Shown here: piece after piece, positions 7,065 through 12,193 of the stretch
Position numbering within the stretch: the stretch's first letter is position 1
How the letters are laid out: every line of letters begins with the position of its first letter
From: an uncultured Actinomycetes bacterium
Lineage (GTDB): Bacteria > Actinomycetota > Thermoleophilia > Gaiellales > F1-60-MAGs149
Reading direction: 5' to 3'
Assembly: GCA_903960645.1 (NCBI GenBank)
Contig: CAJCBN010000078.1
Span: 1 to 12,193 of the forward strand
DNA length: 12,193 bases
Made by a program: the position numbers and the translations under genes
The notes under the pieces: generated by a model
What the model saw: only the letters and a program-made list of their open reading frames with translations
Told to the model about the DNA's origin: nothing
Database searches by the model: none

Positions 7065-7084
7065 GAGGCATATCGTATGACGCG
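7065..7084. promoter_or_regulatory. Symmetric bidirectional promoter with two overlapping -10 elements
   Basis: The whole gap between divergent ATGs is 20 bp. Its centre, CATATCGTATG (7069-7079), is nearly palindromic. Read on the plus strand, TATCGT (7071-7076) is 8 nt from the ATG at 7085. Read on the minus strand, TACGAT (7077-7072) is 7 nt from the ATG at 7064. One AT core could thus direct leaderless transcription both ways, and the two polymerases could not bind at once. No -35 elements are evident; any would lie inside the two coding regions. Confidence 0.6.
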
Positions 7085-8137
7085 ATGGCCAAGGTGCTCT
7101 CCGTCGTGGGCAATCGCCCCCAGTACGTCAAGGCCGCCCCGCTGTGCGTGGCGCTGGCCGCGCGTGCCGACGTGGTCGGCGTCGACACGGGGCAGCACTA
7201 CGACCCCGAGCTCTCCCAGGTGTTCTACGACGAGCTGGGGATCGCCCCGCCGGTGCACCGGCTCGAGGTCGGCTCCGGCTCGCATGCCGCGATGACCGCC
7301 CGCATCCTCGAGCGCATCGAGCCCGTGCTGCTCGCCGAGCGCCCAGACTGGTGCGTCGTCTACGGCGATACCAACTCCACGCTCGCCGCCGCGCTCGCCG
7401 CCGCCAAGCTCGGCATCCCCGTCGCGCACGTCGAGGCGGGCCTGCGCTCGTACGACCGCTCGATGCCGGAGGAGGTCAACCGCGTCCTCGTCGACCGCAT
7501 CTCCGACGTGCTGCTGGCGCCCTCGCAGACCGGTGCGGACAACCTGGCCGCCGAGGGCATCGCAGACGGCGTGCACGTCGTCGGTGACGTGATGGCCGAC
7601 GCGGCGCGCCTGTTCGGGCCGATCGCAGAGCGCTCCGACGCGCTGACGGAACTCGGCCTCGAGCCGGGCGGCTACGTGCTCGCCACGATCCACCGCGAGG
7701 CGAACACGCGCCAGCCGGCACTCGGCCGCCTCGTCGCGGCGCTCAGCGCGCTCGACGCGGACGTCGTGCTGCCGCTGCATCCCCGCACCGCCGCCGCCCT
7801 CAAGCGCGAGGGACTCACCTTCGGCGGGCGCGTGCGCGTCGTCCCGCCAGCTCCCTACCTGGCCTTCACCGCACTCCTGCGCGGCGCGCGCGTCCTTCTC
7901 ACCGACTCCGGCGGCGCGCAGAAGGAGGCCTGGTTCCACGGGGTGCCCTGCGTGACGCTGCGCGACCGCACCGAGTGGGTCGAGACCGTCGCAGCCGGCG
8001 GCAACGTGCTCGTCGGCGACGATGCCGGAGCGATCGCCGCGGCGATCGCCGACCCACTGCAGCCCGCCGCCTGGCCTGCGCTGTACGGCGATGGGCACGC
8101 CGCCGAGCGCATCGCCGACGTGCTGCTCGGCGCCTGA
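7085..8137 (+). CDS. Non-hydrolysing UDP-sugar 2-epimerase, WbpI-like (UDP-GlcNAc3NAcA or UDP-GlcNAc 2-epimerase)
   Basis: A 350-residue cytoplasmic enzyme of the WecB/WbpI family (GT-B fold), which inverts C2 of a UDP-N-acetyl sugar. Family blocks are GNRPQYVKAAP, TGQHYD, YGDTNSTLAAALAAAKL, HVEAGLRS, MPEEVNR, LPLHPRT and TDSGGAQKEAW. The last block, and the following RDRTEWVET with GGNVLVG, match WbpI (the 2-epimerase acting on UDP-2,3-diacetamido-glucuronate) rather than WecB, which has SGGxQEEA and TERPE there. The usual HRxEN motif reads HREANT, with Glu and Ala swapped. The three downstream sugar genes fit the WbpI reading, but simple UDP-GlcNAc epimerisation cannot be excluded. It begins at the shared promoter with the Nudix gene and is 39 bp upstream of the dehydrogenase, which has its own -10 box. 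Confidence 0.88.
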   Translation: MAKVLSVVGNRPQYVKAAPLCVALAARADVVGVDTGQHYDPELSQVFYDELGIAPPVHRLEVGSGSHAAMTARILERIEPVLLAERPDWCVVYGDTNSTLAAALAAAKLGIPVAHVEAGLRSYDRSMPEEVNRVLVDRISDVLLAPSQTGADNLAAEGIADGVHVVGDVMADAARLFGPIAERSDALTELGLEPGGYVLATIHREANTRQPALGRLVAALSALDADVVLPLHPRTAAALKREGLTFGGRVRVVPPAPYLAFTALLRGARVLLTDSGGAQKEAWFHGVPCVTLRDRTEWVETVAAGGNVLVGDDAGAIAAAIADPLQPAAWPALYGDGHAAERIADVLLGA

Positions 8138-8145
8138 CGCGGCAT

Positions 8146-8169
8146 CCCGGGCGCTGAGCCGGGTACCAT
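8146..8169 (+). promoter_or_regulatory. -10 hexamer TACCAT with adjoining inverted repeat
   Basis: TACCAT (8164-8169) is 7 nt before the GTG at 8177. Directly upstream, CCCGG (8146-8150) and CCGGG (8159-8163) form a short inverted repeat ending at the base before the hexamer. The repeat could be a weak terminator for the epimerase gene (no T tract) or an operator. The hexamer fits the leaderless pattern; the role of the repeat is uncertain. Confidence 0.45.
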
Positions 8170-8176
8170 CCCACCC

Positions 8177-9445
8177 GTGCAGCGCGATGTCGCAGTCGTC
8201 GGCGCCGGTTACGTCGGCCTCCCCCTCGCCGTCCGCCTCGCAGAGGCAGGGCGCACCGTGGTGTGCCTCGACCCGGCCGCGGACAAGATGGAGCGCCTCA
8301 ACGCGGGCGACTCGTACATCGAGGACGTCGACTCCGCCGACCTCAAGCGCCTCGTCGATGCGGGCGTGCTCGCCGGCACCACCGACGAGGGCGAACTGCG
8401 CGACGCCGACGCGATCCTGATCTGCGTCCCCACGCCGCTCGCCGAGCACCGCGAGCCCGACCTCGGCGCCGTCCGCTCCGCCACCGCCGCCGTCGCGCGC
8501 AACCTCCGCAAGGGACACGTCATCGTCCTCGAGTCGACGACGTACCCGGGCACGACGCGCGAGGTGCTGCAGCCGATGCTCGAGGAGGGCGGTCTCAAGG
8601 CCGGCACCGACTTCCACCTGGCGATGTCGCCCGAGCGCATCGACCCGGGCCGTACCGACTTCACGGTCCACACCACGCCGAAGGTGATGGGCGGTCTCAC
8701 GCCCGCCTGCGCCGAGCGCGCCGCAGCCGTCTACCAGGGCGCGGTCGACACGATCGTCCAGGTCTCCTCGCCCGAGGCGGCCGAGCTCGCCAAGCTGCTC
8801 GAGAACATCTTCCGCACCGTCAACATCGCGCTCGTCAACGAGCTCGCGATGCTCTGCGACCGCATGGGCCTCGACGTCTGGGAGGTCGTGGACGCCGCGG
8901 CCACCAAGCCGTTCGGCTTCATGCGCTTCGAGCCCGGCCCCGGGCTCGGCGGGCACTGCCTGCCGATCGACCCCTTCTACCTGACGTGGAAGGCGCGCGA
9001 GCATGACTTCTCGACCGAGTTCATCGAGCTGGCCGGCAAGGTCAACGAGAACATGCCGCACTACTGCGTCGACCGCATCGCGCGCGCCCTCAACGACGCG
9101 TCGAAGAGCGTCCGCGGCGCCGACATTCTGATCCTCGGCGTGGCCTACAAGAACGATGTCGGCGATATGCGCGAGTCGCCCGCCCTGCCGATCATCGAGC
9201 TGCTGCGTGAGCGCGGTGCGCACCTCAGCTACCACGATCCGCACGTCGCCGCCATGCCGGACTTCGCGCTCGAGTCGGTCGCGCTGACCGCCGCTGCGGT
9301 GGCCGCCGCCGACTGCGTCGTGATCGTCACCGGCCACAACGACGTCGACTACGCGATGGTCGTCGATCAGGCGACCGCCGTGCTCGACCTGCGCAACGCG
9401 ACGGGCCGACGCTCGCTCGGAGGCCCGCATGTCCAGCGCCTCTAG
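8177..9445 (+). CDS. UDP-N-acetyl sugar 6-dehydrogenase (UDP-glucose/GDP-mannose dehydrogenase family)
   Basis: A 422-residue NAD-dependent enzyme that oxidises C6 of a UDP-sugar in two steps to the uronate. The N-terminal Rossmann domain opens with VAVVGAGYVGLPLAVRLAEA, then CVPTPLAEHREPDL and ESTTYPGTT. The middle helices carry SPEAAELAKLLENIFRTVNIALVNELA. The catalytic cysteine lies in PGPGLGGHCLPIDPFYL, and the C-terminal domain has ILGVAYKNDVGDMRESPAL. These details fit the WbpA/WbpO/WecC group that uses UDP-GlcNAc or UDP-ManNAc rather than UDP-glucose dehydrogenase. In the proposed pathway it makes UDP-GlcNAcA. It starts with GTG 7 nt after TACCAT and overlaps the next gene by 17 bp, so the sugar genes are one operon from here on. 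Confidence 0.92.
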   Translation: MQRDVAVVGAGYVGLPLAVRLAEAGRTVVCLDPAADKMERLNAGDSYIEDVDSADLKRLVDAGVLAGTTDEGELRDADAILICVPTPLAEHREPDLGAVRSATAAVARNLRKGHVIVLESTTYPGTTREVLQPMLEEGGLKAGTDFHLAMSPERIDPGRTDFTVHTTPKVMGGLTPACAERAAAVYQGAVDTIVQVSSPEAAELAKLLENIFRTVNIALVNELAMLCDRMGLDVWEVVDAAATKPFGFMRFEPGPGLGGHCLPIDPFYLTWKAREHDFSTEFIELAGKVNENMPHYCVDRIARALNDASKSVRGADILILGVAYKNDVGDMRESPALPIIELLRERGAHLSYHDPHVAAMPDFALESVALTAAAVAAADCVVIVTGHNDVDYAMVVDQATAVLDLRNATGRRSLGGPHVQRL

Positions 9446-10454
9446 CCCCGTCCGGATCGGCATCATCGGCCTCGGCTACTGGGGTCCGAACCTCGCGCGC
9501 GCGCTCGCCTCGACGCCCGGCTGCGAGCTGGCCTACGCCTGCGACCTCGACGAGGGCAACCGCGCCCGCCTCGAGGGCCGCTACCCGGGCACGGTGCTGA
9601 CCGATCGCTTCGACGATCTGCTCGAGGACGACACGCTCGACGCAATCGTCGTCGCCACGGGCGCGCCGAGCCACCACGCGATCGGCATGCGCGTTCTCGC
9701 CGCCGGCAAGCACGCGCTGATCGAGAAGCCGCTGGCCCTGACCGTCGCCGACGCGCGCGAGCTCGTCGCCACCGCCGAGGCCGGCAACCGCGTGCTGATG
9801 GTCGGCCACCTCCTGCGCTTCCACCCCGTCTTCCAGCAGCTGCACGACATCACCGCGTCGGGCGAGCTCGGCCGGATGCTCTACCTCTATACGAACCGCC
9901 TCAACTTCGGCAAGGTCCGCGCCGACGAGAACGCGCTCTGGAGCCTCGCCCCCCACGACATCTCGCTGGCCCTCGCGATCGCCGGCGAGCGACCCGAGGA
10001 GGTCTCCGCCCGCGGCGAGGCCTTCCTGCGCGAGGGCGTCGAGGACGTCGTCTTCGGGTACCTGCACTTCCCGAGCGGCCTCGTGGCGCACCTGCACGTC
10101 TCGTGGCTCGACCCGCACAAGAGCCGCAAGCTCACGGTCGTCGGCTCCGAGGGCATGGCCGTCTTCGACGACACCGAGGCGGACCGCAAGCTGACGGTCT
10201 ACGAGAAGGCCTCCTCGCCGTCGCGCTTCGACACCTGGGGTGAGTTCCAGGCGCTGCGCACCGGCGACGTCCGGATTCCGCAGGTACCGAACGCCGAGCC
10301 GCTCGTCCAGGAGACGAAGGCCTTCGTCGCGGCGATCCGCGAGGGCCGGGCGACCGTCGCCTCGGGCGCCGAGGGGCTCGCCGTCGTCGAGGTGCTGACC
10401 GCGCTCCAGACGTCGCTCGAGCAGCGCGGAGCGCCGATCCGGCTGGACGCCTGA
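9429..10454 (+). CDS. Gfo/Idh/MocA oxidoreductase, probable UDP-sugar 3-dehydrogenase
   Basis: A 341-residue NAD(P)-dependent oxidoreductase. The Rossmann nucleotide-binding loop is GIIGLGYWGPNLARALA, the family's catalytic lysine motif is EKPLAL, and GHLLRFHPVF and WSLAPHDISLAL follow, the last carrying the probable catalytic His. The GYWGPNLAR and LAPHD combination is common in enzymes next to beta-helix acyltransferases, such as GnnA-like proteins and the archaeal UDP-GlcNAc 3-oxidising enzymes. I therefore infer oxidation of C3 of UDP-GlcNAc or UDP-GlcNAcA to a 3-keto sugar, the step done by WbpB in Pseudomonas. The start ATG overlaps the dehydrogenase gene by 17 bp and has GGAGG at 9419-9423, 5 nt away. 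The stop overlaps the acyltransferase start (TGATG). Family assignment is sure; the substrate is inferred from neighbours. Confidence 0.9.
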   Translation: MSSASSPVRIGIIGLGYWGPNLARALASTPGCELAYACDLDEGNRARLEGRYPGTVLTDRFDDLLEDDTLDAIVVATGAPSHHAIGMRVLAAGKHALIEKPLALTVADARELVATAEAGNRVLMVGHLLRFHPVFQQLHDITASGELGRMLYLYTNRLNFGKVRADENALWSLAPHDISLALAIAGERPEEVSARGEAFLREGVEDVVFGYLHFPSGLVAHLHVSWLDPHKSRKLTVVGSEGMAVFDDTEADRKLTVYEKASSPSRFDTWGEFQALRTGDVRIPQVPNAEPLVQETKAFVAAIREGRATVASGAEGLAVVEVLTALQTSLEQRGAPIRLDA

Positions 10455-11158
10455 TGCGCGACGTCCACCCGACCGCGATCGTCGAGGCCGGCGTCGAGCT
10501 CGGCGCGGACGTCGAGATCGGCCCGTACGCGGTCGTACGCGCCGGCACCGTGCTCGGCGACGGCGTGACGGTCGGCGAGCACGCGGTGCTTGGCAAGCGC
10601 CCGAAGCTCGGTCCGAAGTCCGTCGCCAAGGGCGGCGACCTGCCCGGCCTCGTCGTCGGTGCGGGCTCGACCATCTCCACGCACGCGATCGTCTACGCCG
10701 GCACCGTGCTCGGCGAGCGCGTGATCATCGGCGACCAGGCCTTCGTCCGCGAGCGCTGCACGATCGGCAGTGGCACCGTGATTGGCCGCGGTGTGACGGT
10801 GGAGAACGACACCGTGATCGGCGAGGGCTGCCGCGTGCAGTCGCAGTCGTACATCACCGCCAAGAGCCTGCTCGAGGACGACGTCTTCATCGCGCCCTGC
10901 GTGGTCACGACGAACGACAACTTCATGGGCCGTACCGAGCGGCGTCACGCCCTCCTGCGGGGCCCGACGATTCGCCGCGGCGCCCGCATCGGCGGCGCCG
11001 TCTGCCTCTGCCCCGGCATCGAGATCGGCGAGGAGGCCTTCATCGGCGCCGGCGCCGTGGTGACGAAGGACGTCCCGGCCGGCACGGTGATGGTCGGCGT
11101 GCCGGCCCGCGTCTTGCGCGACGTCCCCGAGGACGAGCTGCGCCGTAACGGCGGCTGA
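10454..11158 (+). CDS. Left-handed beta-helix acyltransferase, probable UDP-amino-sugar N-acetyltransferase (WbpD-like)
   Basis: A 234-residue protein built of hexapeptide repeats ([LIV]-G-x-x-x-x), which form a left-handed beta-helix and a trimeric acetyl-CoA-dependent transferase. Repeats run almost throughout, with an interruption at about residues 47-63 (KRPKLGPKSVAKGGDLPG). The segment TTNDNFMGRTERRHALLRGP at about 155-174 forms the usual loop holding the active site. A final helix-like tail, GVPARVLRDVPEDELRR, follows GAGAVVTKDVPAGT. It is about 40 residues longer than WbpD/WlbB because of the extra early coils. In context it probably acetylates the 3-amino group of a UDP-2-acetamido-3-amino sugar. 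The start overlaps the oxidoreductase stop by one base (TGATG), which indicates translational coupling. A perfect palindrome covers its own stop codon. Confidence 0.88.
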   Translation: MRDVHPTAIVEAGVELGADVEIGPYAVVRAGTVLGDGVTVGEHAVLGKRPKLGPKSVAKGGDLPGLVVGAGSTISTHAIVYAGTVLGERVIIGDQAFVRERCTIGSGTVIGRGVTVENDTVIGEGCRVQSQSYITAKSLLEDDVFIAPCVVTTNDNFMGRTERRHALLRGPTIRRGARIGGAVCLCPGIEIGEEAFIGAGAVVTKDVPAGTVMVGVPARVLRDVPEDELRRNGG

Positions 11159-11164
11159 GCCGCC
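11150..11164. repeat. 15-bp perfect palindrome over a stop codon
   Basis: GGCGGCT-G-AGCCGCC is perfectly self-complementary around 11157. It spans the acyltransferase TGA and ends one base before the GTG of the LysE gene. As RNA it would form a 5-bp all-GC stem with a 5-nt loop and no T tract. It could slow ribosomes or occlude lysE initiation; it may also be chance in GC-rich DNA. Confidence 0.4.
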
Positions 11165-11165
11165 C

Positions 11166-11771
11166 GTGGACGTCGCCCTCGCCGGGTTCCTGACCGGCCT
11201 CTCGCTGATCATCGCGATCGGCGCCCAGAACGCCTACGTCCTGCGGCTCGGCCTGGCCCGCAACCATGTCTTCCTGGCCGTCGCGATCTGCGCGAGCGCC
11301 GATGCGCTGTTGATCGCGGCGGGCGTCGGTGGCCTCGGCGTGCTCGTGCAGGCGCACGGCGACCTGCTCACCGCGATCGCGCTGGTCGGTGCTGCGTACC
11401 TGCTCTGGTTCGCCGTGCGCTCGTTTCGCAGCGCGCTGCGCCCCGACGTCCTGCTGCCGTCGCAGCAGGCGCCGCAGGCCGCCGCCGCGGTGGCGCTCAC
11501 CATGCTCGGCCTGACGTTCCTCAACCCGCACGTCTACCTCGACACGGTGCTGCTGCTCGGCACGATCGGCGCCTCCTTCGGTGACCAGCGCTGGTGGTTC
11601 GCGCTCGGGGCGGCAGCAGCCAGCGTCATCTGGTTTACCGGCCTCGGCTTCGGCGCCCGGCTCCTGTCGCCGCTGATGGCGCGCCCGCGGACCTGGCGCA
11701 TCCTCGACAGCGCGATCGGCGTCGTGATGCTGATCATCGCCGTCGCGCTGATCCGCTCGGCCGTGGGCTAG
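11166..11771 (+). CDS. LysE/ArgO-family amino acid exporter
   Basis: A 201-residue membrane protein with about six hydrophobic segments, the standard length of the LysE superfamily. The two diagnostic stretches of the basic amino acid exporters LysE and ArgO are present: IIAIGAQNAYVLRLGLARNH near the N-terminus and LTFLNPHVYLDTVLLLGTIG in the middle. LysE and ArgO export L-lysine or L-arginine by proton-motive force, and the NPHVYLDT block points to that branch rather than the RhtB branch. The substrate is still a family-level inference. No LysG/ArgP-type regulator lies next to it. The start is GTG, 7 bp after the acyltransferase stop, with no -10 at leaderless spacing and no strong Shine-Dalgarno. 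It therefore probably depends on read-through from the sugar operon, with no obvious functional link to it. Confidence 0.9.
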   Translation: MDVALAGFLTGLSLIIAIGAQNAYVLRLGLARNHVFLAVAICASADALLIAAGVGGLGVLVQAHGDLLTAIALVGAAYLLWFAVRSFRSALRPDVLLPSQQAPQAAAAVALTMLGLTFLNPHVYLDTVLLLGTIGASFGDQRWWFALGAAAASVIWFTGLGFGARLLSPLMARPRTWRILDSAIGVVMLIIAVALIRSAVG

Positions 11772-11774
11772 GCT
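11769..11774 (+). promoter_or_regulatory. -10 hexamer TAGGCT that includes the lysE stop codon
   Basis: TAGGCT is 6 nt before the ATG at 11781, the same spacing as at 665, 2837 and 5163. Its first three bases are the TAG stop of the LysE-family gene. No ribosome-binding-site-like sequence is present in the 9-bp gap between the genes, so a separate leaderless transcript for the DUF427 gene is likely. Confidence 0.5.
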
Positions 11775-11780
11775 GCGGCC

Positions 11781-12164
11781 ATGAACGAGCCCCGCCCGGC
11801 CCACGAGATCGCCGCTCCCGACATCACCGTCGAGCCGCGGGAGGCCCGCATCGTGATCACGATCGGCGACACGGTGCTCGCCGACTCGCAGCGCCCCTCC
11901 GTGGTGCGGCAATCCGACACCGGCGTGGCGCGCTACTACCTGCCGCGCGAGGACGTGCGCGAGGACCTGCTCGAGCCCAGCGCCACGACGACGCACTGCC
12001 CGTACAAGGGCGACACGACGTACCACGCGGCGCGCATCGACGGCGTCCTGCACGAGGACGTCGCGTGGAGCTACGACGCGCCGCTGCCCGCGGCCGCCGA
12101 CGTCGCCGGCTGGCTGTCCTTCGACGACAGCCGCGTCCACGTCACCATCGGCCCGGCGGATTGA
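11781..12164 (+). CDS. DUF427 domain-containing protein
   Basis: A 127-residue soluble protein consisting of a single DUF427 domain (also called NTP_transf_9), a small beta-rich fold widespread in actinobacteria. Its biochemical role is not established to my knowledge. The family signature is clear: VLADSQRPSVVRQ, RYYLPREDV, LEPSATTTHCPYKGDTTYH, WSYDAPLP and GWLSFDDSRVHV. The THCPYKG stretch holds the most conserved His, Cys and Lys. No signal peptide or membrane segment is seen. It begins 9 bp after the LysE-family gene but has its own apparent -10 box, so it is probably an independent unit. It is followed 2 bp after its stop by a REP-like hairpin that may end its transcript. Confidence 0.93.
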   Translation: MNEPRPAHEIAAPDITVEPREARIVITIGDTVLADSQRPSVVRQSDTGVARYYLPREDVREDLLEPSATTTHCPYKGDTTYHAARIDGVLHEDVAWSYDAPLPAAADVAGWLSFDDSRVHVTIGPAD

Positions 12165-12166
12165 CC

Positions 12167-12193
12167 AGAGGGGTCAGGCCCCTTTGTTAGGAC
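12167..12193 (+). repeat. REP-like hairpin, copy 3 (diverged, at window edge); possible terminator
   Basis: AGGGG (12169-12173) pairs with CCCCT (12179-12183) around a 5-nt loop, and the stem can extend through A12167 and T12185. It shares the GGGGTCAG core and the CCCCTTTGT half with the two hairpins at 6423-6536, but the outer GCGAC/GTCGC stem is absent or cut off. The T-rich 3' side just after a stop codon also makes it a plausible intrinsic terminator. The element may continue beyond the window. Confidence 0.6.

Noticed and set aside
7076..7081. TATGAC as an alternative -10 for the epimerase gene
   Set aside because: It is only 3 nt from the ATG, which would put the transcript start inside the coding region; TATCGT at 7071 fits better.
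6953..9466. Minus-strand open frame of 837 codons opposite the epimerase and dehydrogenase genes
   Set aside because: It is antisense to two conserved enzymes, has low-complexity composition without known motifs, and runs through the Nudix start region in another frame.
11040..12140. Minus-strand open frame of 366 codons opposite the LysE and DUF427 genes
   Set aside because: Both opposite-strand genes have clear family signatures; this frame has none and looks like a GC-rich shadow.

Overview
The window is GC-rich (about 70% by eye), densely packed bacterial chromosome. GTG starts are common, genes overlap by ATGA, GTGA or TGATG, and gaps are mostly under 50 bp. Several protein families and the many short hairpin repeats fit a high-GC actinobacterium, and my best guess is Thermoleophilia (Solirubrobacterales). 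The lineage is inference; no rRNA or other taxonomic marker is present.

Layout. (1) <1-638, minus: 5' part of a membrane-anchored protein with an M28-peptidase-like domain that has lost visible metal ligands. (2) 665-2791, plus: OmpR-type response regulator and its sensor histidine kinase. (3) 2837-5133, plus: a GT20 trehalose-6-phosphate-synthase-like glycosyltransferase translationally coupled to a BKACE (DUF849) enzyme. (4) 5163-6418, plus: membrane-anchored TlpA-type thioredoxin and CcdA, a reductant-export pair. (5) 6419-6560: gene-free, holding a perfect 39-bp inverted repeat made of two REP-like hairpins. (6) 6561-7064, minus: Nudix hydrolase. (7) 7085-11158, plus: nucleotide-sugar block with a WbpI-like UDP-sugar 2-epimerase, a UDP-sugar 6-dehydrogenase, a Gfo/Idh/MocA oxidoreductase and a left-handed beta-helix acyltransferase. 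Together these look like a UDP-2,3-diacetamido-mannuronate (ManNAc3NAcA) type pathway, but the aminotransferase step is not in the window. (8) 11166-11771: LysE/ArgO exporter at the end of that operon. (9) 11781-12164: DUF427 protein, followed by a third REP-like hairpin at the window edge.

The most striking non-coding signal is promoter architecture. Seven proposed transcription-unit heads (starts at 665, 2837, 5163, 7064 minus, 7085, 8177 and 11781) have a TANNNT -10 hexamer ending only 6-8 nt before the start codon. The six operon-internal starts do not. This predicts leaderless mRNAs across the region. At 7065-7084, and more weakly at 639-664, one short AT-rich core appears to provide overlapping -10 elements for both strands. 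I see no tRNA, rRNA, CRISPR array, transposase gene or prophage gene. None of the systems here is clearly unprecedented. The leaderless and bidirectional promoters, the REP-like pair, the degenerate M28 protein and the incomplete diacetamido-sugar cluster are the points worth following up.
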